Numbered from the stretch's first letter, positions 11,601 through 22,235 are shown. The stretch is 64,000 nucleotides of DNA from Antedon mediterranea (GCF_964355755.1 NC_092672.1:930001-994000), one strand, 5' to 3'. Notes: generated by a model from the sequence alone, not told the origin. Program-made: numbers and translations.

Positions 11601-13543
11601 TAACAAACAAAGCAAATACCTGTACTATAATTAGCAAAATTATATGTTGACACGTAAAAATATGGTAAAAATTGTAGATAAACTAATATACCTGAAAAGG
11701 ATTTACATAAGGCATGAGGTAAAGTACAATTTAAAAAAACAAACAAAAGAACAGTAAAACAAACCGACTTATAATAATCTAAAAATATGTCAAACTTGTA
11801 GAACAGACACTCATATGGAATTTAAAATGGACCTGAAATGGATTTTCGATTTTTTTCATTTTAGAATGATGTTTTGGGGGCTATTAGGTGTTGCTAGAAT
11901 GTATATTGTTACAAAATATAAATTGGCCCTTTTGGGGAAAGCCCCATTTGAAAATCAAAAAAATTCGCGGGTGACGTCACTTTGCGAATATATTCCTATC
12001 CCTCCAATGGAAAATTTGCAGTTTTTTGGCTATAACTCTTGAAATCTATGGAGTATTTTCTAAAAAATGCTTGTGCATTTGCAGAAACGTATTTAGAATT
12101 TTTTTAGATAAAATTATTACCGTATAAACGGTTATTCATCGAGTAAATGACGATTTAAAATCTTAAAATCAACGGTTTTTTTCTGGCAATACCGAAGTTG
12201 GCCTGGCAACGTTGTCCGGGATACAGCTCCGTGCGCAATGATGCGTATCCATATTTTCCGTTCGTGTATTTTGTATATCGTTCGTAATTTATACTGCTAA
12301 AATTTGTTAGTTTCTTTAGTTTTTAGTTTAGCAGAATTAAATTAGTAATATGAGATGATAATTTATTTGTCACGAATCAGGCAGTTCGAAAACGAATTTT
12401 ATTCATATTTTACTTTGGCTTGACAATGAGCGCAGCAAGTTGTTGATATCGCTTTGGTCCTTGGATACACATGAAACGGAGCCTCGCCGCATGATGTGGG
12501 TGGTGGATCGACTCCGCGCTCTGGATTGGGGGCATAGAGGCCTAGTAAAGGTTTGGGAGGTAGGCCTTCTAAATTCGGGTTTTAGAACAAACGAAGTACA
12601 TTTTAGGGACCTATATTTCAACAACATTAGATATTGAATAAATTAGTATTAGTGTCAACGCTTCGCGTATCTTTCCAGGCCGTCGATCATTCACACTGAC
12701 TATCGGGCGGCATACACGCTCTCGATATCATCGTATGTATATGTGACGTCGTGAATATAGAGGCTTCCGACGGCCGTTGAAATAGAATATTGCAATGGCG
12801 TGAGTAATTTTCGCTAATTTACCATGGTATCTTAAAATTTCGTTTTTACTCAAAATACTATACATTTTGTTTTTATTTGTGTGGGTTTGTGTTAATTTGA
12901 TACATTTAAATAACATGTGTGAATTTCTTGAAAATCGAAATTCCATTTCAGGTCCATTTTAAGCGGATTAACAGATGTTAGAACAATGAAAAAGTCGAGG
13001 GAAAAATAAAATAGTTATTACTTACTGACCAATGTGCCGGTAATACGAATCAATGAATTCAATGGCTTCTAGACTCACATCAGCGAATGATAATTGCTTC
13101 GTGACATTGCCTGACTGTCTCACCAGTGCCCCTATACAATGCTGCTTAGTAGACACAAATAACACACAAAACAGTGTTTTAGTTTAATTTAGCAACGAAA
13201 TCTGCTGAATATTCAAATACACAGGAAATAGAAACCACGATAAAAAAAATATATTTCCAGTGCTGTATATGCACATACTATCTATTTGCAAAGTATCGAA
13301 GGAATATTTGGTAATACAGCATCTCATTTATATCACATGTGGTGCCTGTATCATGTAAGGTTAGGTTACTACTAGAAACACATGTGATGTTGTATTTCTA
13401 TGATACAGTAACGAGAATGGAAAACAACTTACCTTATTGCTTTCTGTGTGCAAAGTATCCCGGCTTCTTGTGTTCGAAATGTAGTCTTGCAGAGATATGT
13501 GTTCCTTTTTCTGCATTCTACAGCCTCTGGACCTATCCTCCAT
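2636..13543 (-). CDS. NOS: Nitric oxide synthase NOS-1 (divergent paralogue, 21 exons)
   Basis: Oxidises L-arginine to citrulline and NO with NADPH and O2. Exons, 5' to 3': 13433-13543, 13026-13141 (or to 13144), 11018-11272, 10722-10863, 10257-10396, 9993-10167, 9417-9518, 8916-9110, 8684-8772, 7939-8083, 7664-7768, 7204-7304, 6949-7123, 6600-6817, 5989-6158, 5454-5623, 4987-5212, 4537-4639, 4073-4337, 3238-3429, 2636-2680. All introns are GT-AG and the total (3243 nt with the 13144 acceptor) is a multiple of three, giving about 1080 residues, short for a NOS. Order: oxygenase (heme Cys about 121, in [10 protein letters not shown]), calmodulin-binding linker, FMN, FAD and NADPH domains. I found no internal stop or frameshift. 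Compared with NOS-2 it lacks the first zinc Cys, the C-terminal tail and two introns, and several conserved residues differ. An active enzyme is likely but not certain. Confidence 0.95.
2843..2955. repeat. MITE family A, copy 1
   Basis: Short inverted-repeat element with termini AGCTCTGTCTACACTATC and its complement (TAGTATAGACAGCT). It lies just upstream, in genome coordinates, of the NOS-1 last exon, inside the final intron. Flanking triplets are TAA and TTA. Confidence 0.75.
3065..3200. repeat. MITE family A, copy 2
   Basis: Same family as the element at 2843; internal sequence GATGTGGCTAAATATGG and a terminal TAGTGTAGACGGAGCT. TAA on both sides is a 3-bp target duplication. In the last intron of NOS-1. 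Confidence 0.8.
4381..4415. repeat. MITE family A, end fragment
   Basis: Only one end remains (CAAACTAGTTTGATAGTGTA plus GACATAGCTT). It lies in the NOS-1 intron between the exons at 4073-4337 and 4537-4639. Confidence 0.55.
4740..4875. repeat. MITE family A, copy with TTA duplication
   Basis: Complete element, AGCTCTGTCTG to GACAGAGCT, flanked by TTA on both sides (4737-4739 and 4876-4878). It sits in a NOS-1 intron. Confidence 0.8.
6361..6440. repeat. Fragment of the GTCGGT/CGCGACT repeat
   Basis: Contains repeated TCGGT words and CACACGCGACT, the same end sequence as the AGTCGCGTG elements near 53.8-56.6 kb. In a NOS-1 intron. Probably a decayed copy. Confidence 0.4.
6949..7768 (-). other. 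NOS: NOS-1 FMN domain core (exons 11-13)
   Basis: Exons 7664-7768, 7204-7304 and 6949-7123. STFGNGDPP and [11 protein letters not shown] are flavodoxin-type FMN loops, and [13 protein letters not shown] continues the fold. Between them the connecting segment (exon 7204-7304) is only 34 residues, clearly shorter than the autoinhibitory insert of vertebrate neuronal and endothelial NOS. The 101-nt exon corresponds to two exons (71 + 30 nt) in NOS-2. Confidence 0.88.
7440..7592. repeat. MITE family B (AAGCTTGGTTCCCACTAG ends)
   Basis: Starts AAGCTTGGTTCTCAGTACGA and ends with TATTGGGAACTAA; the interior has GACGCAACGCAA, GTTGACCGATTACAAGCGAC and TTGTGATTGGTCAA, all recurring in the other copies. 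In a NOS-1 intron between the exons at 7204-7304 and 7664-7768. Confidence 0.7.
7939..8772 (-). other. NOS: NOS-1 calmodulin-binding linker and start of FMN domain
   Basis: Exons 8684-8772 and 7939-8083. About residues 425-461 form a basic, hydrophobic stretch ([11 protein letters not shown] then [10 protein letters not shown]) directly before [11 protein letters not shown], the place where all NOS bind calmodulin. TETGQS is the FMN phosphate loop. The split ATT codon falls at the same position as the NOS-2 intron. The hydrophobic spacing differs from NOS-2 ([15 protein letters not shown]), so calcium dependence may differ; this is inference. Confidence 0.8.
8455..8582 (-). mobile_element. 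tRNA-derived SINE
   Basis: Read on the minus strand, TAGCTTGGTGGTTAACGTGC fits an RNA polymerase III A box and GGTTCAATCC fits a B box, about 30 bases apart, followed by a non-tRNA body. It lies in the NOS-1 intron 8084-8683. No intact tRNA cloverleaf follows, so it is a SINE and not a tRNA gene. The 5' edge has a small duplication (CTACAGCTCCAC twice). Confidence 0.6.
9689..9735. repeat. 11-bp tandem repeat (TCAAAGTGGGG) x4
   Basis: Four perfect head-to-tail units in the NOS-1 intron 9519-9992. AAAGTGGGGTCA resembles half-sites bound by nuclear receptors, but with no other support I treat it as a simple repeat. Confidence 0.8.
11822..12962. mobile_element. 1.1-kb inverted-repeat DNA element in NOS-1 intron 2
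   Basis: The left end TAAAATGGACCTGAAATGG is repeated inverted at the right end (CCATTTCAGGTCCATTTTAA), giving termini of roughly 20-30 bases. The interior holds no recognisable transposase, so it is non-autonomous. It fills most of the largest NOS-1 intron (11273-13025). Confidence 0.6.
13433..13543 (-). CDS. NOS: NOS-1 first coding exon
   Basis: Encodes 37 residues from the Met at 13543 to a strong donor AAG|GTAAGT. The core LQDYIS...[10 protein letters not shown] matches the start of the NOS oxygenase fold (K-NW/Y...DTLH in other NOS). A TAA lies directly before the ATG in frame, and the context AAGTAAATGG has A at -3 and G at +4, so this Met is the likely start. Almost nothing precedes the oxygenase domain: no PDZ, no myristoylation glycine and no long linker. 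It joins in phase 0 to exon 2, which starts HC or QHC, so the usual CxxxxC zinc pair keeps only its second Cys. Confidence 0.8.
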
Positions 13544-13648
13544 TTACTTCTCTTTGTTAGAATATTAAGCAAGCACAGACTTCGACTCAAAGACTAAAGA
13601 TCCTGATGAGGTGTTATTTACATACAGTTTATGGAATTTTGTTATACA

Positions 13649-13660
13649 AACCTTTTATGA
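13649..13660 (-). promoter_or_regulatory. Possible TATA-like box for NOS-1
   Basis: On the minus strand TCATAAAAGG lies about 105 bases before the NOS-1 start codon, a plausible core promoter distance. It is the only support, and an upstream non-coding exon cannot be excluded. Confidence 0.25.
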
Positions 13661-14787
13661 GTGTTCCTACCCAAAGTTCATACATTGTGGTAAGGTTTTA
13701 TCTTGTTAAATTATATGTATAAAGAAAACGAATTACTACACTGTAAATAGTTTAAATATCGCGATCAAATATTTAATTTAATTATTGTTCATGGTCGTAA
13801 AGTCTTGTTATAAAGTAGTTTTTCCGTGACACCATTCCAAAACAATAGATATAAATCCACAATATCAATACAATCAAGCCAAATTACTGTTTTATTATTT
13901 TCTTCTCAAATTTTTTATCTCTTTTATACACAATCCGATATTATTATTTAATTCTTTAACTTGTGAACATGCCGTAGTCTCCATCATAATAATAATATAA
14001 TTTTTAATATCAATATATTTTAAAAATAAACGAACAAGCTAGAAACATAGGGAAACTATACCCAGCAATAAAATCTGGAGATATAAAAACGTTTTTGATT
14101 CAACATTGCGTTACTCCTTGCCTTGCCTTAAAATAGTAACATTTCTTCTTCGTCAAAAAAAAAAAAAATAAATAACACACACCGAGACTGTTAATGTAGC
14201 TTTTTATATCATCTGTTTTAAAACATTTCAACACTGATTTTGTAAAAAAGAAATTTAAAATAGTAGAAAGATCAATATTAGGAATTAGATGACACAATAT
14301 CATTTCACGATTCCAGGCAGCATTCGGTACTACTGTCGTGTATTAGGAGAAGGTAAGAAGGCTCCATCCCAAGAAAGAGGGCTATGAAGTACATGAAGTT
14401 TGTAATACCTTAGTACCTTGATCTTTACGTACTCCTTGACAAGTTTGAACACTTTCAACAGGTTACAGTCTGACCAAAATCATGTCCAATCTTAACAAAT
14501 TAATGTATGGTTTCAGAAATAGTCCTCAAATAAGCCCTAAACCTCTTCCATAACATGTTTACGTTAAAAAGAGTGATTCTATACATATAGTTGTGGAGTC
14601 AACAGAAATAAAATTTAACAAATATTTGATACAACTATCCGCTTTTGTAAAGAATCACAGATAACAATGTTGTTGAAGAGGATGATAATAAAATGTAGTA
14701 CCTGATACACCACCATGCCATGGTTGATTGTTATGGACTTTGCCACAGCTTAACCAAACACACTGGAATAGGTTAAGTCTTCCTTGT

Positions 14788-14950
14788 ACAGTTGAACCTC
14801 CCGTAAGCGGCCACCCTCGGAACCGGGAAATATGGCCACTTACGGGACCAAATGCACTAATTAGATAAACAGAACAAACGGGCTTTTGAAAGTCTCCGTT
14901 AAGGGGGGTGGCCGCTTACAGGAGGTGACCGCTCACGAAGGTTTAACTGT
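14788..14950. repeat. Palindromic MITE
   Basis: ACAGTTGAACCTCCCGTAAG at the left matches, inverted, the right part (GGCCGCTTACAGGAGGT ... AAGGTTTAACTGT). The whole 163 bases fold on themselves. No coding capacity. Confidence 0.7.
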
Positions 14951-15224
14951 ATTCTCTTTTTGACAATCCAGGGAATAGGAGGTTAAATATGGTTTTTGAG
15001 GATGCAGCCTACGCGCAACGTAACTAATTTAACCAATCACAGTTCGTCACTCGGTAATTCATTTCTATGATAAAATAACTTGAATGTGTATAGGCTACGT
15101 GTGTACGTTGAGTTATAGGGTAGGGAACCAAGCTAAACGGAGAAAATATATAATATATACTTTTGACATAATACTTTTTAAACGTTTACGATATTCACAA
15201 AGTAAACGTCATAGGATTTATGGC

Positions 15225-15640
15225 AAATGTAAAAAAAATTACCACATCTTTTTAAAATAATTTTTAGTTTACTGTGCCATTTTTAATCATAACCCCAGAA
15301 CAAGAACTGAATTGAAAAAATCCTTCACGAGATTGACTTGCAGTCAACAATTTATACACATATGGACCAAATTTTTTGCAATGGCGTTATTCAATTGAAT
15401 ATTTTTTAAATGAAAAATAAATGTATAAATAAACACGTTAAAAATCACCATTTATCGCTTTATGCTGATGAACTAACATTAAATGTATATAGGAAATGAC
15501 GCTTTTTTCTCACTTTTATTTTATTTATGTTATATTTTATGTAACAGTGTCCTGCGAAAACATAATTATATACTAAAATTCTAAAGTTATAAACGATGAC
15601 TAAATAAATGTGAATGAATGAATAATAATAAGTGAAAATA
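15225..15640 (+). mobile_element. 5'-truncated LINE 3' end
   Basis: Decayed ORF2 C-terminus: [19 protein letters not shown] and a 3' tail ending GATGACTAAATAAATGTG. It is clearly related to the fragment at 41640-42035 ([17 protein letters not shown]). Such endings are seen in CR1/L2-type non-LTR elements. Confidence 0.65.
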
Positions 15641-15865
15641 AAATACTCACTTTAAACTGGAAATCATACAAAATGAAAATGAAAAAATGTGTTTCAATCT
15701 CGTAGCTCTTGGATGTATGTCTATTAAGGTACCTTTTTATAATAGCTTATAATATATATCTACGCATTTCTCTAAAAATAAATACTCAAATAGCTAACAA
15801 CAACTTTAATTCTTAAAAAGTGGGTTGTCGTTTTTCTTTTGGTATGTCATTGTTGGTGAGACTTA

Positions 15866-16771
15866 CGCCCGTATTCTTAAACCGGACTTTAGTCGTAGTT
15901 CGAAGTTCGACTTGAAAAAGTCGTAGTTCGAGCTATTACTTCAAATTCGATTAAAAAACGAAGTAGTCGAAGTTTGCAGTTCGACTTAATGAAGTAGAGC
16001 TTTTAGTCGAGTTGCACACGTCTGGGTAACAAAGGCTATACATTGGCCAATGACAAGAGAGTATTTGAGGAGCAGACGACATTTTGCGCATTGATATCAC
16101 TTTCCATTTCTTACAACACTTTTTACGCATCAGGACTATGCATGAAAAATAATTTTAATCGTTAATTATTAGAACAATATCAGTATTAATTTAACAGTGA
16201 AGTATATTTGATTAACAAAAATAGAATCTTCAAAATATATTTAGGAACCATGGCGGTACGGTAACTTTTATATTTTCTAGGCCCCCAACAAAGTATGATC
16301 GCCACGAACCACGCACTTCATAGCGTGACAAGAAAGCGCTAGGCCCCCTAAACATTCCATCGCGTGGTGAATTGCCGCATCTCCCATTGTCGCTATGGCG
16401 TGACGTAGCTCAAGTCGGACTTGCGCGAAGAAAATAATGTAATTTGTATACAGTTGTAAATAAAGATGATTTTCATTATTATAACAATTAAGCTAATATA
16501 AATATAGATATTTCATTCTTCAATATCTGGCCAATATAACAACTCAATGACTGTTACGTTTTTTATAAACATCGTTTAAAAACCATTTAGTCGACCATTT
16601 AGCCTGCCCCCTCCAGGACTAAAAAAATCGATCAAAATCCGTCTCGATTTAGTCGAGGTTGGCCTGATTTAGTCGGTGATTTAGTTGAAGTTCGGTTTAT
16701 GAATTAAAATGACGTCATTTTTTTAGTTTTAGCTCGAACTACGACTAAAGTCCGGTTTAAGAATACGGGCG
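15866..16771. mobile_element. 906-bp inverted-repeat DNA element (family C), copy 1
   Basis: Termini CGCCCGTATTCTTAAACC / GGTTTAAGAATACGGGCG, extending about 40 bases inward, with TTA directly repeated on each side (15863-15865, 16772-16774). A 3-bp TTA duplication is typical of PIF/Harbinger-type transposons. No transposase is visible. It carries the uninterrupted site GTATTTGAGG (16061) where the second copy has an insertion. Confidence 0.85.
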
Positions 16772-16875
16772 TTAGCATTTTAATGCCCTATGCTCTAAAT
16801 GTCTGGTAATTCAAAAGGCCTTTATGTTATTCTCCACAAACAGTACTAACAAGTGTGGCGCTATACAAAGACTTA

Positions 16876-18184
16876 CGCCCGTATTCTTAAACCGGACTTT
16901 AGTCGTAGTTCGAAGTTCGACTTGAAAAAGTCGTAGTTCGAGCTATTACTTCAAATTCGATTAAAAAACGAAGTAGTCGAAGTTTGCAGTTCGACTTAAT
17001 GAAGTCGAGCTTTTAGTCGAGTTGCACACGTCTGGGTAACAAAGGCTAAACATTGGCCAATGACAAGAGAGTATTTAAAGCCGATTTTCCACTAGGCGAA
17101 TTTGTTCGCGCGAATCGAAAGCGTCATGCTCTGCGCATGCGTATTCGAGTTTCTGTCTGTCATACTCCCTTCTGCGACGAATTCTAGTTCCTTGAATTTT
17201 CGCTGTAGCGAAATTTACTAGTTCGAAGTGTTTCTACTTTTTGCGAAGCGAAATATTGCGCAACCAATCAGAGCTCAGGAAATGAGCTATGACGCTTTCA
17301 TGAGCAGTCATGCGAATCGAAATACTCAGCAACCACGCGAGGAACATGAACGTCGCAGCTATTCGCTCATGTAGTGGAAAGAGAGTAGGCGATTTTTGTC
17401 TCTTCGAAACGTTTGATTCGCGCGAACAAATTCGCCTAGTGGAAAATCGGCTTGAGGAGCAGACGAAATTTTGCGCATTGATATCACTTTCCATTTTCTT
17501 ACAAAACTTTTTACGCATCAGGACTATATATATACATGAAAAATAATTATAATCGTTAATTATTAGAACAAGATCAGTATTAATTTAACAGTGAAGTACT
17601 TTTGGTTAACAACAAACAAAATCTTCAAAATATATTTAGGAACCATGGCGGTACGGTAACTTTCATATTTTCTAGGCCTCCAACAAAGTATGATCGCGAC
17701 AAACCACGCACTTCCTAGCGTGACAAGAAAGCGCTAGGCCCCCTAAACATTCCATCGCGTGGTGAATTGCCGCATCTCCCATTGTCGCTATGGCGTGACG
17801 TAGTTCAAGTCGGACTTGCGTGAAGAAAATAATGTAATTTGTATACAGTTGTAAATAAAGATGATTTTCATTATTATAACTTATACCAATGTATATTTAA
17901 TTAAGCTAATATAAATATAGATATTTCATTCTTCAATATCTGGCCAATATAACAACTCAATGACTGTTACGTTTTTTATAAACATCGTTTAAAAACCATT
18001 TAGTCGACCATTTAGCCTGCCCCCTCCAGGACTAAAAAAATCGATCAAAATCCGTCTCGATTTAGTCGAGGTTGGCCTGATTTAGTCGGTGATTTAGTTG
18101 AAGTTCGGTTTATGAATTAAAATGACGTCATTTTTTTAGTTTTAGCTCGAACTACGACTAAAGTCCGGTTTAAGAATACGGGCG
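16876..18184. mobile_element. Family C element, copy 2 (carries a nested insertion)
   Basis: Same ends and TTA duplications (16873-16875, 18185-18187) as copy 1, 104 bases away and nearly identical over most of its length. It is longer because of a nested element at 17079-17452 and a 20-base insertion near 17880. High similarity suggests recent amplification. Confidence 0.85.
17079..17452. mobile_element. Nested MITE (family D) inside family C copy 2
   Basis: Termini AGCCGATTTTCCACTAGGCG and its complement, continuing through AATTTGTTCGCGCGAATC. Flanked by TAA and TGA, a 3-bp duplication with one change; copy 1 of the host shows the empty site TTTGAGG. Open frames on both strands are by-products of the symmetry. 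Confidence 0.8.
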
Positions 18185-20346
18185 TTAGTGCACTACTTAA
18201 ACTAATATTAGGTTAGGCATACGTGATATCAACAACTTGCACTATTACTAAAGTTACCGCAACAAAAATTCTCAAAAGAACAAATTATGAATTGATAGGA
18301 TATGTTCAATTCAATATACTTTTTACAAAGAAATACTTAAGTTCGTTCATAATAATGGTGCCAGCAAAAATAACAAACATTCTGAAAGAAAATAATCCAA
18401 TAATTTCACCTAATTTTTTTTGCCATAAAAAGATCGCGTGATACATTTGTATTAACATTACTATATAGCCATAAATATCACATCATCCATGACGTTAAAT
18501 CACTTGTAAGATGCAAATCTATATTGATTTGATATTATGTGTATTTTATCGGTTCTATTATAATGTTCTATTATAGAATTAACATTTGATCTTTAACTGT
18601 TGTAATTGTTATACTTTCTGTACACTTAGTTTACACTTTTGTTTTATATTGAGTGTCTACACCGTATAAATAAATAATCAAAGTTAGTATCATGAATACG
18701 TCTTTACAAATGTCTTCGTGTAATCACTTTGAAGGGCGTTCTTACTTTAACTTTAACTTTATTATCGCAATTCATTATTTAGATAATATATATCATATAA
18801 AAAAATTACAAAACACAAAAATGCAATCAAAGGTTAACAAGGTGGAGGAAATATTTTACCAGTTCATGAAAAAACCATGTTTTTTAGTTTTACATAATTG
18901 GTAAACAACATTCATTCATTCTAAGATTGTAAGATTTAATGAACCAGTCGTTTCGGTAATACTTTTTAAGTCTAATTTCTTCTTCTAAATCTTTATTTTC
19001 TGGAAATATTGCTTGCGCCGGCACTACCAATATTATGTGGCCATATATGGAAATAATGATGTAATCATTACCATATTTGGGCATATGACTACCATATCAG
19101 TGGCATGGCAAGGAATAATTGGCCCACGCGCACCCAGATCTATTGAAATAAATAGAGTAACATCATTCACTTCATCTGTTTGATTTCTTAAATAAATTGT
19201 TGAAATTAATATTTACTTCATTTATGAACTTTGACCGGAAGCGTGTACTGTCCGTCCATCCTGCATTTTATGTGTGCCATAAAGTTGTAAACAAATATTC
19301 CGAAATCATTGTGAATTCGATTTGATAAAATCATTTCAAACCAGTATGTATTCTTACAGATTGTTGTTTTATAATAAGTAATTTTTAATCTTTTATCAGA
19401 CTAGTGTGTTGTTAACATGCTATTCTGTGTTGTGCAAAGTTTTCTGGGTAATTTTACAGTTTTATTTATATCTTTATATGATGATATGCCAGTTTTCCGA
19501 AGCAAATTTCTGTTAATTTCAGTTTCAATGGACAAAGATACTGACTATGACTTTATTGGTGAACCTAGAATTATTATTATATAGCATAAATAATAGGCCT
19601 ATCAATCGAATGGACCGAAAGTGACATCACCAGGCTAATCACGTGGTACTTCTTTATCTTGTATAACAATATCTTTCTGACCTTATGCACTTCTTGTTTT
19701 CCCAACAATCTTTCTTGTTAGTTGTCTGGAAATGATGGTGTTTTAAAAGAAAAGATATCAAGTCACTTATACGGTAATATTCTTACTTTATTTTTTCAGT
19801 TAATATTTCGTTAGTGGAAGTATTTATCACGGGTTTCGTCATTCTCTAAGTTAATTTATTTGCTTGGCAGTTACGTCTTTTTTTGGCTTTGTCCTCCTTG
19901 ACTACAACGAACAAAGAAATACGGCTATGTTGGTGGTAAAGTTTACTACAAAATGGAATTTTTATCAAATCGAATTTACGATGTATAACATGTCTTATCT
20001 ACCAACAAATAATTAACAACAAGGTAAATTTGAGCGTTGATACCACAATGACGTCATGATCACATAACACAATCCAATTCGGCTCGCCATTTGCTGCTGG
20101 CTTCAAAGAGAAAATAGATCATACGCGTATGGCGTTTGTACGCGCGTGCGTGCGTCAACAACTATGCATTTCGTGTTGAATTTGATATTAAAGTTTTATA
20201 CTTGGTAATAAAAAAGTTATGCACGAATTAACCGCAATACGGTGTGTAACTTAATAGTAAAACGAGGGATGGATTTACTTAAATTGTTTATCACCCTATC
20301 GGTCAGATGTCATTTCGAAACCCAGTCCATAACACCCACCGTTGCG

Positions 20347-20483
20347 CCACATTCGATGTGGAATCTAGCCACATAATACTGATGTATTGGAATAGTGTCT
20401 TGAGTAGCTGATTCTGTCACATTCGATGTGGAATAGCCACAAAGACTACTGATGTATTGGAATAGCGTATTGAGTAGCTGAGG
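20347..20483. repeat. Tandem duplication of about 65 bp
   Basis: CACATTCGATGTGGAAT...TGATGTATTGGAATAG...TTGAGTAGCTGA occurs twice in a row with small differences. No function seen. Confidence 0.75.
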
Positions 20484-20993
20484 AGGAAGATACTTTAAGA
20501 CTTTAAGAGGTAGGTCCGATATCCCGTCAAATTCATAGCAGCGTAAGTCACCTTTCCCCTAGTAAAATATTATCAGAAATGGTCACTGATTATTCTACGT
20601 ATATTCATTATTATTATTCAGGAATTGATTCACAATATACAGTTGTGATGTTAGTTGGAGCAATTGTTTGATCTAGACTCGATATTATGTTAAGAAGGTC
20701 TCTTCATCTTAATCAACATATACACACTAAATCTAGACTGTATTGAGTTCTTTATGTTGGCTTTGTAGCGGTTTCTGAATGTTCAAACACATATCTAATA
20801 AGTTTTGTTTTTTCCTATTGATTTTGAATGATCTTTTAACAAATCAGAACTTCTCAAACATTCGTAAAATATCTAGAGACAAACTTTTCCCTTTTTTTGC
20901 GAAAACCCACATAAAAATGTTATTTTTCCAACGTCGTATTGAATTGCACACATCACAACATGTAACGTAGGCGCGCGCAATGAATTGATACAT

Positions 20994-21192
20994 AAAGCGT
21001 GGTTCCACTCTAGCGACGCAACGTAACGCAATCTACGCAACGTAAGAATATGCCTCCAATCATTGTGTTTTCCCCCACCTGTTGCGTCAAATCAAACCAG
21101 CGATGTTTGCAGCACTGTTGCTGCAAACATCGCAGCTTGTGATTACGCAATACGGCACTTTGCGTTACGTTGCGTTCAAGTGGAAACCAGTT
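20994..21192. repeat. MITE family B, long form
   Basis: AAAGCGTGGTTCCACTCTAG at the left; ACTTGCGTTACGTTGCG and AAGTGGAAACCAG at the right. The interior CCAATCATTGTGTTTTC...CAAATCAAACC is shared with the copies at 31915 and 60707. Confidence 0.7.
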
Positions 21193-21367
21193 ATTTGAGG
21201 TTTTAACGGATTTCTGTTAAGTAATTCGCTTCATTGGACCCCATGATACGTGGGCGAGTTGATTTGACGTTTATTTCCAAAGGTAATAGAATTTAAACTA
21301 TGCTATATATTTCCATGGTTATATAGCAAATATCAAAAGCGAATGTTTGATAATAAAGATAATAAAT

Positions 21368-21697
21368 CATACTGTATAAGAAGGCTTGGTGACGTCACTA
21401 GTAAATCACTACCCGTGGCAGTGATCCACACACCATACTGTATAAGAAGGCTTGGTGACGTTAATAGTAAACCACTACCCGTGGCAGTGATCCACACACC
21501 ATAGTGTATAAGAAGGCGTGGTGACGTCACTAGTAAACCACTAGCCGTGGCAGTGATCCACACACCATAGTGTATAAGAAGGCTTGGTGACGTCACTAGT
21601 AAATCACTACCCGTGGCAGTGATCCACACACCATACTGTATAAGAAGGCTTGGTGACGTCACTAGTAAACCACTAGCCGTGGCAGTGATCCACACAC
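21368..21697. repeat. 66-bp minisatellite with CRE palindromes (5 copies)
   Basis: Five units of 66 bp starting CATACTGTATAAGAAGG. Four of the five contain a perfect TGACGTCA (21390, 21522, 21588, 21654); the second reads TGACGTTA. The 66-bp period is a multiple of three, so the minus strand stays open for 123 codons, but the repeats give no recognisable protein. It lies between the two NOS genes, 7.8 kb from the NOS-1 start and 4.1 kb from the NOS-2 start. Confidence 0.85.
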
Positions 21698-21950
21698 GTA
21701 CCATACAATGCCTGTATAAATACCATATGGGCGGCCATTAGGGCCAAAATCCTGGCATTCACTTCAGAAAATAAAATTACTATAACATGAACATTATTCT
21801 TCGTTATTGGCGTGACAATCCCTACTGCAGCTCAAATAATGGACGTAATAACTTTGTCCATGCTCAAACGAACCTAAGATAGGGTGCAGGTGAAAATAAC
21901 TGGGGCTGAACATTATTATGTAGTTACAATATTATGTCCAGAACTCTAAG

Positions 21951-22032
21951 GATCTGTCTACACTCTATCAAACTTTATGTGCCCATCCATGGACATACTG
22001 ATGTCCTATCACTACCATTTGGGCTCATCATT
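21951..22032. repeat. MITE family A, partial
   Basis: GGATCTGTCTACACTCTATC then AAACTTTATGTGCCCATCC, the left part of a family A element; the right end is missing. Confidence 0.5.
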
Positions 22033-22186
22033 ATTTACGATTTCTATATAAACAGTGTTTGTTTATACAACAGGTTAGAGTGTCCGGGCATTTCGTGGCC
22101 CTTTAAAATATCCGCATTGAGGTAGTTTACATAATACAATACTGTACATTGTTTCCGCTGTTAGTTGGAAATACGGTAATTTGCCT

Positions 22187-22235
22187 AAAGCGTGGTTACC
22201 AACTATTGAGACGCGGCGGACGGAAGGACGTGCGT
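22187..22235. repeat. MITE family B, end fragment
   Basis: AAAGCGTGGTTACCAACTAT and GGAAGGACGTGCGTAAG resemble one end of family B. A 68-codon frame across it is not a gene. Confidence 0.4.

Larger units (their letters stand above)
8916..13141 (-). other. NOS: NOS-1 oxygenase domain (exons 2-8)
   Basis: Residues about 38-413. Visible landmarks are [10 protein letters not shown] with the proximal heme Cys (exon 11018-11272), the substrate helix GWYMVTEIG with the Glu that binds the arginine guanidinium (exon 9993-10167), and VWIVPP with the Trp that stacks on tetrahydrobiopterin (exon 8916-9110). In the same exon, [10 protein letters not shown] has Lys where NOS-2 and most NOS have Pro (TPVFHQEM). 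The exon 11018-11272 (255 nt) equals NOS-2 exons 3 and 4 joined exactly. Confidence 0.9.

Noticed and set aside
17234-17546. Open frames of 94 and 78 codons on opposite strands
   Set aside because: Inside the symmetrical nested MITE.
21333-21704. 123-codon minus-strand frame
   Set aside because: Explained by the 66-bp minisatellite.
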